Notes: generated by a model not told the origin, from the letters alone. Numbered from the stretch's first letter, positions 32,428 through 41,065 are shown. The stretch is DNA of 64,000 nucleotides from DAOULT01 sp964646625 (GCA_964646625.1 CAZYHC010000015.1:31496-95495); one strand, 5' to 3'. Made by a program: numbers and translations.

Positions 32428-33948
32428 ATGACTAAAGGTATTGTCTACCTCGTAGGGGCGGGTCCCGGCGACCCCAAATTGATCACCGTGCGTGGGCTGG
32501 AGTGTCTGCGCCGGGCCGAGGTTATCGTTTACGACCGGCTGGCAAACCCTCAACTTCTCAGGGAAGCCCGACCGGAAGCGGAGAAAATTTACGTGGGCAA
32601 GACGCCCGAGCGTCACACCCTCCCTCAAGAGGAGATCAACCAGTTGTTGGTAGATAGAGCATTGGCGGGCAAAATCGTGGCCCGCCTTAAAGGTGGCGAT
32701 CCCTTCGTCTTCGGGCGGGGCGGCGAGGAGGCCGAAGCTCTGGCCCAGGCGGGCATCCCTTTTGAAGTGGTGCCGGGCGTTACCTCGGCCATTGCTGCGC
32801 CGGCCTATGCTGGAATCCCCGTCACCCATCGGGATTTCACCAGCACTTTAGCCCTCGTCACCGGCCACCAGGATCCGGCCAAAGAGGGCTCCAGCATCGA
32901 CTGGGCAGGACTGGCTACGGTGGGCACGGTGGTTTTTGTCATGGGAGTGGGCAATCTGCGCCGCATTGCCGAGACGTTGATAGCGCACGGTCGGTCGCCG
33001 CAGACCCCCGCCGCCCTGGTGCGCTGGGGAACGATGGCCCAACAGGAAACAGTCAGCGGCACCCTGGCCGACATCGCCGATAGGGTCGAGGCCGCCGGGC
33101 TGAAGCCTCCGGCGGTGACCATTGTAGGGGGGGTGGTGGCTCTGCGGGAGAGCCTGCGCTGGTTCGACCTCAAACCCCTGTTCGGCAGGCGGGTGCTGGT
33201 CACTCGCGCCCGTGCCCAGGCCAGCGCCCTGTCCGAAAAGCTGGAAGAGCTTGGCGCCGAGCCCATAGAATTCCCCGTTATCGAGATTGCGCCGCCCGTG
33301 GATTGGGGGCCGTTGGATGCGGCTATCGAACGGCTGCCCCATTACGATTGGGCCATCTTCACCAGCGTCAACGGCGTTCGGGCGCTGATGGACCGCCTGT
33401 GGGAGGTGGGCCAGGACGTGCGGGCCCTGCGTGGGGTCAGACTGTGCGCTATCGGCCCGGCCACCGCCGCCGCGTTGGAACGGTATCATCTGAAAGTGGA
33501 CCTCGTGCCCCGCCAGTACGTGGCGGAGTCGATTCTGGAGAGCATAGGAGAGGTGAGCGGCCAGCGCATCCTCCTGGCCCGGGCCGACCTTGCCCGCCAG
33601 GTTTTGCCCCTGGAGTTGAGCCGGGCCGGGGCCATCGTGGACGAGGTGGTGGCCTATCGCACCGTCCTGGCCGACTCGCCTGCCGACCATGTATATCAAA
33701 TGCTGCGCCAGGGGGAGATCGACATCGTCACTTTCACCAGTTCCTCGACGGTGCGCAATTTCGTAGAGAAGATAAATACAGTGGGTGAAGCGGATTCGTT
33801 GGGCGATTTGTTAAATGGAGTGATGGTGGCCTGTATTGGCCCTGTCACCGCGGAGACGGCGAAGGAATTGGGCATAAAAGTGGACGTGATCGCTGAAGAA
33901 TATACCGTTGAGGGTTTAGTGAAGTGTATAAGTGAGGAAAGCACGTGA
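32428..33948 (+). CDS. Uroporphyrinogen-III C-methyltransferase / uroporphyrinogen-III synthase fusion (CobA-HemD)
   Basis: A 506-residue fusion. Residues 1-245 are the SUMT methyltransferase: VYLVGAGPGDPKLIT, VVPGVTSAIAAPAYAGIPVTHR and KPPAVTIVGGVVALR. Residues 255-506 are the HemD synthase domain: GRRVLVTRARAQAS, DWAIFTSVNGVRA, IGPATAAALE and TFTSSSTVRNF. The enzyme closes hydroxymethylbilane to uroporphyrinogen III and adds two methyls to give precorrin-2. Such fusions are common in Firmicutes and Chloroflexota. It sits upstream of ahbC, with the GTG start of ahbC overlapping its stop. Confidence 0.95.
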   Translation: MTKGIVYLVGAGPGDPKLITVRGLECLRRAEVIVYDRLANPQLLREARPEAEKIYVGKTPERHTLPQEEINQLLVDRALAGKIVARLKGGDPFVFGRGGEEAEALAQAGIPFEVVPGVTSAIAAPAYAGIPVTHRDFTSTLALVTGHQDPAKEGSSIDWAGLATVGTVVFVMGVGNLRRIAETLIAHGRSPQTPAALVRWGTMAQQETVSGTLADIADRVEAAGLKPPAVTIVGGVVALRESLRWFDLKPLFGRRVLVTRARAQASALSEKLEELGAEPIEFPVIEIAPPVDWGPLDAAIERLPHYDWAIFTSVNGVRALMDRLWEVGQDVRALRGVRLCAIGPATAAALERYHLKVDLVPRQYVAESILESIGEVSGQRILLARADLARQVLPLELSRAGAIVDEVVAYRTVLADSPADHVYQMLRQGEIDIVTFTSSSTVRNFVEKINTVGEADSLGDLLNGVMVACIGPVTAETAKELGIKVDVIAEEYTVEGLVKCISEEST

Positions 33949-35129
33949 TCGGCTGTACCAAACTACTTTGCGGCACAGTGACCCCCTCGGATCCATTACG
34001 TTACGGGCGGCAGAGCAAAGGCTCGCCGGCGCACCTTTTGCAATTCGCCCACGATAAAAAGCCGGTCGTGGTCTGGAACATGACCAAAGCCTGCAACCTG
34101 CGTTGCCTGCATTGTTACTACACGGCCAAAGCTGAAGCCGACCCCCACGAACTGACCACCGCCGAGGGCCGGGCGCTGATCGACGATCTGGCCGAATTCG
34201 GCTCGCCGGTGCTGCTGTTCTCCGGCGGCGAACCGCTGTTGCGCCCCGACCTCTTTGAACTGGGAGCTTACGCCGTCAGGCGGGGCATCCGGGCGGTGAT
34301 CTCCACCAACGGCACCCTCATCGACGAAAAAACGGCTCAGAAGATCAAAGAAGCCGGTTTTTCCTACGTGGGCATCAGCCTGGACGGCATCGGCGAGACC
34401 AACGACCGTTTCCGGGGGATGAGTGGGGCCTTTGACGAGGCCCTGGAGGGGATGCGCCGCTGCACCGAGGCAGGGGTCAAAGTCGGACTGCGCCTGACGC
34501 TCAACAAGCACAACTACGACGACCTGCACGACATTTTAGACTTGCTGGAAGAGGAAGGCATCCGGCGGGCCTGTTTCTATCACCTGGTTTACGCCGGGCG
34601 GGGCAGCCGCCTGCGTGAGGACGATCTCAGCCTGGAAGAAAGCCGCCGGGCAGTTGACATAATCTTCGACCGCACCGAGAACTTTTGCCGCCGGGGCGTC
34701 GATGTGGAGATACTGACCGTGGATAACCACACCGACGGGCCCTACCTCTACCGGCGGATACAGGAACGCCAGCCCGAAAGGGCCGCCGAAGTGCTGGAAC
34801 TTCTGCGCTGGAACGGAGGCAACAACTCCGGGGTGGGCATCGGGGCCATCGACCATCTGGGGAACGTGCACGCCGATCAGTTCTGGCAGCATTACTCCTT
34901 CGGCAACGTGCGCCAGCGCAAATTCAGCGCGATCTGGCTGGATACCAGCGACCCGCTGATGGCCGGGCTGAAAAACCGCCGGCCGCTGCTCAAAGGGCGA
35001 TGCGCGGCCTGCCAATACCTGGACATCTGCAATGGCAATTTTCGGGTGCGGGCCGAAGCCGTCTACGGCGACGTGTGGGCGCCCGACCCGGCCTGCTACC
35101 TGACCGACGAAGAAATCGGAATCACTTAA
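33945..35129 (+). CDS. ahbC: AhbC, Fe-coproporphyrin III synthase (radical SAM/SPASM)
   Basis: A 394-residue radical SAM protein. The N-terminus VIGCTKLLCGTVTPSDPLRYG is typical of the AhbC/NirJ group. The AdoMet cluster is held by Cys50, Cys54 and Cys57 (CNLRCLHC). A C-terminal SPASM-like cluster region has CAACQYLDICNGN and ends near DPACYLTDEE. AhbC removes the acetate side chains of 12,18-didecarboxysiroheme to give Fe-coproporphyrin III. The neighbouring ahbD, the ahbA-ahbB fusion, hemB and cobA-hemD support this against the heme d1 enzyme NirJ, as no nirS-type gene is present. Confidence 0.9.
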   Translation: MIGCTKLLCGTVTPSDPLRYGRQSKGSPAHLLQFAHDKKPVVVWNMTKACNLRCLHCYYTAKAEADPHELTTAEGRALIDDLAEFGSPVLLFSGGEPLLRPDLFELGAYAVRRGIRAVISTNGTLIDEKTAQKIKEAGFSYVGISLDGIGETNDRFRGMSGAFDEALEGMRRCTEAGVKVGLRLTLNKHNYDDLHDILDLLEEEGIRRACFYHLVYAGRGSRLREDDLSLEESRRAVDIIFDRTENFCRRGVDVEILTVDNHTDGPYLYRRIQERQPERAAEVLELLRWNGGNNSGVGIGAIDHLGNVHADQFWQHYSFGNVRQRKFSAIWLDTSDPLMAGLKNRRPLLKGRCAACQYLDICNGNFRVRAEAVYGDVWAPDPACYLTDEEIGIT

Positions 35130-35141
35130 CATAAATTAAAT

Positions 35142-35186
35142 AGGTGCCTGGCAAACAGCGAACGTTCGTTGTTGTGTCAGGCATCT
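35142..35186. repeat. Palindromic repeat, family A long copy 4
   Basis: Starts AGGTGCCTGGCA, contains the inner palindrome CGAACGTTCG and ends TCAGGCATCT. About 45 bp, with some mismatches in the arms. Intergenic between ahbC and bioY. Confidence 0.9.
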
Positions 35187-35217
35187 GGAGAGAGAATTAA
35201 TACAGGAGGAAATGTAA

Positions 35218-35793
35218 ATGCAAGTCGAAACAAGATTATCGAGCCGTGCCTGGTGGTCGGAGTTTATCTCTATCGTCCTCTCCACCACCCTCTTTGCTGC
35301 CCTGACCGTTATGGCCGCCCGGATTGCCATCCCCCTGCCCTTCTCGCCGGTGCCTGTCACTTTGCAGGTTCTGGCCGTGATCCTGTCCGGTCTGGTGTTG
35401 GGCAGCCGGCGGGGAGCTTTGAGCCAGGTGGAGTATCTGGCTTTGGGATTGGTGGGGCTGCCGGTTTTTGCTGGTGGAGTTGGGCCCGCGGCGTTGTGGG
35501 GCCCAACGGGAGGATATCTGTTGAGTTTTCCTGTGGCCGCTTTCGCCGCCGGCTGGGTGAGCGAGAGGCTGCGGACTGGCGATAAGATAGGCATTCTGCT
35601 CGCTTCTCTGGCCGCTATCGTGGTTATCTACGTGGGCGGCGCGGCCTGGCTGACTGTCTGGCTGGGTGGCAATCTGGGCCGGGCCTGGACGCTGGGTGTG
35701 GCTCCTTTCGTCCTGGTGGATGTGGTCAAGGCCCTGGTAGCTGCTTCGGTGGTCGGCGGCGGGAGGGCGTTCGTGGCCCGGCTGCGGGCCTGA
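35218..35793 (+). CDS. bioY: Biotin transporter substrate-binding subunit BioY
   Basis: A 191-residue membrane protein with six segments. It contains the BioY features ARIAIPLPFSPVPVTLQV and GGPTGGYLLSFP-like stretch (WGPTGGYLLSFP), which line the biotin pocket of ECF-type S components. The AGGAGG ribosome binding site is optimal. BioY binds biotin in the membrane; it needs the ECF ATPase module (BioM/N or EcfAT), which is not in this window. It is not functionally linked to the heme genes around it. Confidence 0.93.
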   Translation: MQVETRLSSRAWWSEFISIVLSTTLFAALTVMAARIAIPLPFSPVPVTLQVLAVILSGLVLGSRRGALSQVEYLALGLVGLPVFAGGVGPAALWGPTGGYLLSFPVAAFAAGWVSERLRTGDKIGILLASLAAIVVIYVGGAAWLTVWLGGNLGRAWTLGVAPFVLVDVVKALVAASVVGGGRAFVARLRA

Positions 35794-35854
35794 TAACCGG
35801 CCAAAAGCCGTCAAGGGTGACTCCTGCTCTACCTGATGGAAACGGAGTAATGAC

Positions 35855-37129
35855 ATGGCGATTTTGAGCCACTTCCAGCTTGATGTTCTTTCCATTATCG
35901 GCCTGGTAATCGTGCTGGCCTACCTGGGCAGCAAGGTAATGCAGCGTCTCGGCATACCCCAGGTGGTGGGCTTCATCCTGGTGGGCGTTTTGCTGGGTTC
36001 TTCTTTCCTGAATATTGTGCCTTTATCGCTGACCGGAGAGTTGGGCTTCATCAACGAGATCGCTCTGGGGCTGATCGGTTTTCACATGGGCTCTCACCTG
36101 CGCTTCAATGAGTTACGCCGTACGGGGCGTAACGTCCTGGTCATTGTGCTCGGCGAGGCGCTGGGCGCTTTCCTGCTGGTAGCGACGGGGGTTTACCTCC
36201 TGACCGGCTCGGATTACATAGCTCTCATCTTCGGCGCGTTGGCGGCAGCTACCGACCCAGCAGCCACGCTGGATGTGTTGACCGAATACCGGGCCGAAGG
36301 GCCGCTGACCACCACTTTGCTGGCCGTGATCGGCCTGGACGATGCGCTGGCGCTGCTCCTTTTCAGCCTGGCCTCGGTCGTGGCCGAATCATCGCTGACT
36401 CACGCCGGGCAGCTTTCGATTATGCAGATGATCGAGTTGCCCCTGTGGGAGATCGGCGGGGCAGTAGTTTTGGGCCTGTTAGTAGGGTTGCCCTTCCAAT
36501 GGCTTCTGAACCGGCTGAAGGCGCGTCATGTCGTTTGCGCCTACATCGTGGGCACGGTACTTTTCGCCGCCGGGCTGGCCAATTCGTTGGGCATCTCGCT
36601 CGTCCTGAGCCTGATGACGATGGGCATCGTGGTCGCCAATCTGGGCGGGGATAACAGCCAGTACGCCCACTCCACGGTGGAGCGGGTGGGGCCGCTGGCC
36701 TACATCCTGTTTTTCGTCCTGGTCGGTGCTCGTCTGCAAATCGGTCTGCTACCGCAGATGGGCCTTTTGGGACTGGTCTACCTGGTTCTACGGGCCGGGG
36801 GCAAATATGGCGGGGCCTGGCTGGGAGGCTGGCTGGGCAGAGCACCTCCGGCGGTGAGGAACAACCTGGGCTTGGGGCTGTTTTCCCAGGCGGGGGTGGT
36901 CATCGGGCTGGCCCTGGCCGTCTCCGACCGTTTCGGAAGCCATGACCCCCAACTGGCGCATATGATAATCAACATCATCACCGCCACCACCTTCGTGGCG
37001 CAGATAGGTGGCCCGATCGTGGCCAAGCTTGCCATCAGCCGCGCCGGTGAGGTCGGGCAGGCTGGCAGCATCGACCTGGACGACCACTCACTCGGCCTGC
37101 GCTCCGGCGGAGAATGCCCTGCCGATTGA
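35855..37129 (+). CDS. Cation:proton antiporter (CPA2/KefB-type)
   Basis: A 424-residue membrane protein with about 12 segments. It opens ILSHFQLDVLSIIGLVIVL and has the conserved stretch GIPQVVGFILVGVLLG, then FGALAAATDPAATLDVL and IGLDDALALLLFS, with the paired Asp of CPA antiporters. The C-terminus has no TrkA-N domain. Such proteins exchange Na+ or K+ for H+ and help pH and ion balance. It follows bioY by about 60 bases and precedes hemB; a functional link to heme synthesis is not evident. Confidence 0.9.
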   Translation: MAILSHFQLDVLSIIGLVIVLAYLGSKVMQRLGIPQVVGFILVGVLLGSSFLNIVPLSLTGELGFINEIALGLIGFHMGSHLRFNELRRTGRNVLVIVLGEALGAFLLVATGVYLLTGSDYIALIFGALAAATDPAATLDVLTEYRAEGPLTTTLLAVIGLDDALALLLFSLASVVAESSLTHAGQLSIMQMIELPLWEIGGAVVLGLLVGLPFQWLLNRLKARHVVCAYIVGTVLFAAGLANSLGISLVLSLMTMGIVVANLGGDNSQYAHSTVERVGPLAYILFFVLVGARLQIGLLPQMGLLGLVYLVLRAGGKYGGAWLGGWLGRAPPAVRNNLGLGLFSQAGVVIGLALAVSDRFGSHDPQLAHMIINIITATTFVAQIGGPIVAKLAISRAGEVGQAGSIDLDDHSLGLRSGGECPAD

Positions 37130-37165
37130 AAGAGAAATTATGGTAGTGCAGAGAGGAGAATAGTT

Positions 37166-38257
37166 ATGAGTAAATTCCCCGTCTACCGGCCGCGCCGCCT
37201 GCGTTGTAGCGAGAACTTGCGGCGCATGATCCGCGAGACGCGTGTGTCTGTGGATGACTTTATTTACCCTTTGTTCGTGGTGCACGGCCAGCGGATGAAG
37301 CAAGAGATCAGCTCTATGCCCGGCAACTATCATCTTTCCGTAGACATGTTGCCAGCCGAAGCAGAAGAGATCGCTTCGCTGGGCATTCCGGCCGTCATCC
37401 TGTTTGGTTTGCCCGCGGTCAAGGACGCCATAGGCTCCGAGAACTTTGCCGACGAGGGCATCGTGCACCAGGCCATCCGCGCCATTAAAGAGGCCGTGCC
37501 AGAACTGATGGTGGTGACCGACATCTGCATGTGCGAGTACACCGATCACGGCCACTGTGGGATCATCAAGCCCCTTCCAGCGCATTGCAGGGGCAAAGGT
37601 CTGCCGGGCGGCTGCCTGGACAACGACGCCACGCTCGAAACCCTGGGCCGGGTGGCCGTTTCTCACGCCCTGGCCGGAGCCGACATGGTCGCTCCCTCGG
37701 ATATGATGGACGGACGGGTGGGAACCATCCGCCGCGCCCTGGACGAGGCCGGCTTTGAGTGCGTACCGATCATGTCCTACGCGGCCAAGTACGCTTCTTC
37801 GTTCTATGGGCCCTTCCGTGAGGCGGCCAACTCCCCGCCTCAGTTTGGCGACCGGCGCGGCTATCAGATGGACCCGGCCAACGCCCGCGAGGCCCTGCGC
37901 GAGGCCCGGCTGGACATCCAGGAAGGGGCGGATATCATTATGGTCAAACCAGCCCTGCCTTACCTGGACGTCATCCGGCTGGTGCGTGAGACTTTCGACC
38001 ACCCGCTGGCCGCCTACAGCGTCAGCGGCGAATACGCTATGGTCAAAGCCGCCGCTCAAAAAGGCTGGATCGACGGGCGCAAAGTGGCCCTGGAACTTTT
38101 GACGGCTATCAAACGGGCCGGAAGCGACGTAATCATCACCTATTTCGCCAAGGACGCAGCTCGCTGGCTCAGGGAAGAGCGTTACGAAGCGGCCAGCACG
38201 GTGTATCCTGCTCCCAGCGTGCTGCAAGAGACCGCTGGCACGAGGCACGGCGGTTAG
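37166..38257 (+). CDS. hemB: Porphobilinogen synthase (delta-aminolevulinic acid dehydratase)
   Basis: A 363-residue protein, about 30 residues longer than average because of its C-terminal tail. Zinc-binding Cys residues are in DICMCEYTDHGHC (Cys121, Cys123, Cys131). The active-site Lys stretches are YAAKYASSFYGPFREA and IIMVKPALPYLDVIR. It condenses two aminolevulinate molecules into porphobilinogen, the first step of the tetrapyrrole pathway in this window. An AGGAG site precedes the ATG. It sits next to ahbD and the AhbA/B fusion in the same orientation. Confidence 0.97.
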   Translation: MSKFPVYRPRRLRCSENLRRMIRETRVSVDDFIYPLFVVHGQRMKQEISSMPGNYHLSVDMLPAEAEEIASLGIPAVILFGLPAVKDAIGSENFADEGIVHQAIRAIKEAVPELMVVTDICMCEYTDHGHCGIIKPLPAHCRGKGLPGGCLDNDATLETLGRVAVSHALAGADMVAPSDMMDGRVGTIRRALDEAGFECVPIMSYAAKYASSFYGPFREAANSPPQFGDRRGYQMDPANAREALREARLDIQEGADIIMVKPALPYLDVIRLVRETFDHPLAAYSVSGEYAMVKAAAQKGWIDGRKVALELLTAIKRAGSDVIITYFAKDAARWLREERYEAASTVYPAPSVLQETAGTRHGG

Positions 38258-38273
38258 AACAATGGATTTATGG

Positions 38274-38319
38274 AGGTGCCTGGCACTTCAACAACGAACG
38301 TTCGCGGTGCCAGGCACCT
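38274..38319. repeat. Palindromic repeat, family A long copy 5
   Basis: AGGTGCCTGGCACTT at the left, inner CGAACGTTCG, and GGTGCCAGGCACCT at the right. About 46 bp, intergenic between hemB and ahbD. Confidence 0.95.
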
Positions 38320-38340
38320 TAGAACAGAGGCAAAGGATAG

Positions 38341-39423
38341 ATGCAGGATCGTATCGAAAAGAGTGAGCCGGTGCCCCGGATCATCGCCTGGGAATCGACC
38401 CGGGCCTGTAACCTGGCCTGCATTCACTGTCGGGCCGCCGCCCAGCGCGAGCCTGCTCCCGATGAATTGACCACCGCTGAAGTATTAGCCCTTATCGATG
38501 ATATAGCTGCTTTCGCCAGGCCGGTGTTCGTCATCAGCGGGGGCGAGCCTCTAATGCGCGCCGACATCTTCGACATCGCCGCCTACGCCACCGAGCGGGG
38601 CTTGCGCGTGGCCATGTCGCCCAATGGCACCCTGATCACGCCTGAGACCGTGGAGAGGATGAAGGCCGCCGGAGTGAAACGGGTCTCGGTCAGCATCGAT
38701 GGTTCCACCGCGGAGCGCCACGATGCCATCCGGGGCGTGTCGGGCGCTTTTGAGGGGGCGGTGCGAGGGTTGGAGGCTTGCCGGGCCGAGGGACTGGGAT
38801 TTCAATTGAATACCACCGTCATCCGCCGCAACATGGACGACCTGGCAGCTACCCACCGCCGGGCCGTGGCCCTGGGAGCCGAAGCCTGGCACGTCTTCAT
38901 GCTGGTGCCCACCGGACGCGGCCGGATAGACGACGAGATATCGCCCCCGCAGTACGAGGAAACCCTGAACTGGATTTACGAAACGGCGCTCGCTTCGCCC
39001 ATCCCCATTCGGGTCACCTGCGGCCCGCACTTCATGCGCATCGTGGCCCAACGCCAGCACGAAGGCACTCCGCCCAACCTGGTGCGTTCCGGCCACGGGC
39101 GCGGCCTGGACGCCATGAGCAAAGGCTGCCTGGCCGGAAACGGCTTTTGTTTCGTCTCTCATCGGGGAGAGGTTTACCCCTGTGGCTATTTCCCGGTGCT
39201 GGCCGGGAATGTGCGAGAGCAAAGCTTTCGGGAGATTTATCAGCAGTCGCCCCTGTTTTGCGAACTGCGCGATCCGGAGCTGCTGAAGGGCAAATGTGGC
39301 TTCTGTCCTTTCAGACGGCTATGCGGCGGCTGCCGGGCGCGAGCTTACAGTCTGACCGGGGATTACCTGGCCGCCGAGCCCTACTGCGTCTACGAGCTGA
39401 AAGAAAGAGAGCAGGGGCGATGA
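38341..39423 (+). CDS. ahbD: AhbD, heme synthase (radical SAM/SPASM)
   Basis: A 360-residue radical SAM protein. The AdoMet cluster motif is CNLACIHC (Cys23, Cys27, Cys30) preceded by IIAWESTRA. The C-terminal SPASM region has CLAGNGFCFVSHRGEVYPC and CGFCPFRRLCGGC for a second 4Fe-4S cluster. AhbD converts two propionates of Fe-coproporphyrin III into vinyls, giving heme b, without oxygen. Its TGA stop overlaps the ATG of the AhbA/B fusion. Supporting context is the complete set of siroheme-pathway genes nearby. Confidence 0.92.
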   Translation: MQDRIEKSEPVPRIIAWESTRACNLACIHCRAAAQREPAPDELTTAEVLALIDDIAAFARPVFVISGGEPLMRADIFDIAAYATERGLRVAMSPNGTLITPETVERMKAAGVKRVSVSIDGSTAERHDAIRGVSGAFEGAVRGLEACRAEGLGFQLNTTVIRRNMDDLAATHRRAVALGAEAWHVFMLVPTGRGRIDDEISPPQYEETLNWIYETALASPIPIRVTCGPHFMRIVAQRQHEGTPPNLVRSGHGRGLDAMSKGCLAGNGFCFVSHRGEVYPCGYFPVLAGNVREQSFREIYQQSPLFCELRDPELLKGKCGFCPFRRLCGGCRARAYSLTGDYLAAEPYCVYELKEREQGR

Positions 39424-40436
39424 GGAAGCTTGATGCCACCGACCGTCGCCTGCTGGATATCTTGCAGACCGATTTTCCGCTGGGGCCGGAACCTTTTGCG
39501 GCCATCGCCGCCGACCTGGCTCAAACTCCGACCGCAGTGATGGAGAGGACGCAGCGGCTCAAGGATGAGGGCCTCATCCGTCGGATCAGCGCCATTTTCG
39601 ACTCTCAACGTGTGGGCTACCAGAGCACGCTGGCGGCCTTCCAGGTGGAGGATCAACGACTTGACCAGGTGGCGGCTACGGTCAGCGCCCATCCCGGCGT
39701 CAGCCACAACTACGCCCGCACCCACGCCTATAACCTGTGGTTCACCCTGACCGTGCCTGCCGAGGACGACATCGAGGCCATTATTGCCGACCTGGCCCGT
39801 CGCACTGCGGTGGATCGCTATCTGGTTCTGCCCTCTGAGCGTCGATTCAAGCTTGGCGTGTATTTCAAGATGCAAGCAACAAGCGACAAGCAGCAGGCGG
39901 TTGAAAGGTGCCTGGCACTTCCAAAGTGCCAGGCACCTGACCGAAAGGAGCTTGAGGCGCAGGTGGTGCTTTCTGATTTTGACAAAAGGGTGATCCGCGA
40001 GTTGCAGCAGGACATCGAGATCGCGGCCCGACCTTTCGCCGCGATGGCCCGCCGGTTGGGGTTGAGCGAGGAGGAGCTTTTGAGCCTGGCCCGGCGTTAC
40101 CAGGCCCAGGGGGTGATGCGTCGTTACAGCGCCGTCTTAGAGCACCGCCAGGCAGGTTTCAGGGCCAACGCTATGGGGTGCTGGATCGTCCCTGGGGAGC
40201 GGATAGAAGAGGTGGGGTCGATCATGGCCTCTTTTCCCCAGGTCAGCCATTGCTATCAGCGGCCTACCTATCCCGATTGGCCCTATAACCTGCTGACCAT
40301 GATCCACGGCCACAGCCAGGAGGAGGTGGAAGCCCTGGCTCGCCGTCTGGCCCAGGGGACAGGCATAGAAGATTACGTTTTACTTTATAGCACCAGAGAG
40401 TATAAAAAAAAGAGGGTTCAATATTTCACTCATTGA
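39420..40436 (+). CDS. AhbA-AhbB fused siroheme decarboxylase
   Basis: A 338-residue protein made of two Lrp/AsnC-like halves. The first (1-160) starts MRKLDATDRRLLDILQTDFP; the second (about 185-338) contains SDFDKRVIRELQQDIEIAARPF and HCYQRPTYPDWPYNLLTMIHG. In most organisms AhbA and AhbB are separate subunits of a heterodimer that decarboxylates siroheme to 12,18-didecarboxysiroheme. Here they are one chain. The linker of about 25 residues (KQQAVERCLALPKCQAPDRKE) is translated from a family A palindrome (39906-39938) and a preceding repeat. The start overlaps the ahbD stop, showing coupled translation. Confidence 0.9.
   Translation: MRKLDATDRRLLDILQTDFPLGPEPFAAIAADLAQTPTAVMERTQRLKDEGLIRRISAIFDSQRVGYQSTLAAFQVEDQRLDQVAATVSAHPGVSHNYARTHAYNLWFTLTVPAEDDIEAIIADLARRTAVDRYLVLPSERRFKLGVYFKMQATSDKQQAVERCLALPKCQAPDRKELEAQVVLSDFDKRVIRELQQDIEIAARPFAAMARRLGLSEEELLSLARRYQAQGVMRRYSAVLEHRQAGFRANAMGCWIVPGERIEEVGSIMASFPQVSHCYQRPTYPDWPYNLLTMIHGHSQEEVEALARRLAQGTGIEDYVLLYSTREYKKKRVQYFTH
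39882..39904. repeat. AAGCAACAAGC-type repeat, copy in coding sequence
   Basis: AAGCAACAAGCGACAAGCAG just upstream of the palindrome in the AhbA/B linker. A similar string occurs at 43641-43662. Confidence 0.5.
39906..39938. repeat. Palindromic repeat, family A copy 6 (inside a CDS)
   Basis: Perfect 15-3-15 palindrome (AGGTGCCTGGCACTT, CCA, inverted arm), in frame in the linker between the two AhbA/AhbB domains and read as RCLALPKCQAP. Confidence 0.95.
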
Positions 40437-40773
40437 CGTATTCATTGGCGAGAATCTGGGCCACTTGCCGGCGCAGGATGGGAACTTCCTGAGTGGCCGT
40501 CACCCAGACGATAGACCAGTTGACGACAAAGTACTCATGCACGGCGATATTGCGAAACCCTACAATGTCCGCCCACTCGATGGCAGGGTGGCGGGTCTGA
40601 AATTCCTTGGGCAGGCGAGCGGCAGCTTCGCCAATCACGATCAGTTTTTGGAGCACGGCGCTCTGGCGTAGTTCGTCCATTAAGAAGTCGTCGCGCTCCA
40701 CCCCTTCGCAGAAACGCCCGATGGCATCCGCTGCCTCTACGATATCCGTCAGATACAGCTTCTCACGCCGCAT
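40426..40773 (-). CDS. hepT: HepT-like toxin (HEPN, DUF86)
   Basis: A 115-residue HEPN-domain protein. The RX4HXY motif is clear: Arg74, His79 and Tyr81 in RNIAVHEYF. It has four-helix composition as expected. HepT is an RNase-type toxin neutralised when MntA AMPylates its Tyr. The gene overlaps the upstream mntA-like gene by 11 bases, and its 3-prime end overlaps the convergent AhbA/B gene by 11 bases. It forms a type VII toxin-antitoxin pair. Confidence 0.9.
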   Translation of the reverse strand: MRREKLYLTDIVEAADAIGRFCEGVERDDFLMDELRQSAVLQKLIVIGEAAARLPKEFQTRHPAIEWADIVGFRNIAVHEYFVVNWSIVWVTATQEVPILRRQVAQILANEYVNE

Positions 40774-41065
40774 ATAGTTCCTCTGCGCTGGTCAGGATGG
40801 CTTCGCGGATGATGGGTTTCAGCCCTTCCTGTGGCACCAGGTCCACCGGGCGCTGGAGCAAAGCGGACAGCTCACGCTTCATCCGGCCCAGGGCCATGAA
40901 CCCAACCTGAGCCTCCGGCTCAAAGGCGACCAGCATATCCACGTCGCTGTCCGGGCGGAAGTCCTGGCGCAACACCGAGCCAAACAGCGCCAGCCGCCGG
41001 ACGTGGTGGCGGCGGCAGAAGTCAGCAAGCTGATCCCTGGGGATTTCAATTCTGGGAAGTGCCAT
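40763..41065 (-). CDS. mntA: MntA-like nucleotidyltransferase antitoxin
   Basis: A 100-residue minimal nucleotidyltransferase. The active-site pattern GSx10DxD is intact: Gly29-Ser30 and Asp41-Asp43 in SDVDMLVAFE. It would AMPylate the partner HEPN toxin to inactivate it. It starts MALPRIEIPRDQLADF. The gene is upstream of and overlaps hepT, in the usual antitoxin-first order. No promoter was identified between it and the DUF350 gene. Confidence 0.9.
   Translation of the reverse strand: MALPRIEIPRDQLADFCRRHHVRRLALFGSVLRQDFRPDSDVDMLVAFEPEAQVGFMALGRMKRELSALLQRPVDLVPQEGLKPIIREAILTSAEELYAA

Noticed and set aside
31576..32829. Open frame of 417 codons on the minus strand across the aldolase and cobA-hemD genes
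   Set aside because: It crosses two well-supported genes on the other strand and has no recognisable motif.
33945..35129. The radical SAM enzyme as NirJ for heme d1
   Set aside because: No nirS or other heme d1 genes were seen and the AhbD and AhbA/B genes are present, so AhbC is favoured.
37088..38248. Open frame of 386 codons on the minus strand within hemB
   Set aside because: Antisense of hemB with all zinc and lysine motifs; no independent evidence of coding.
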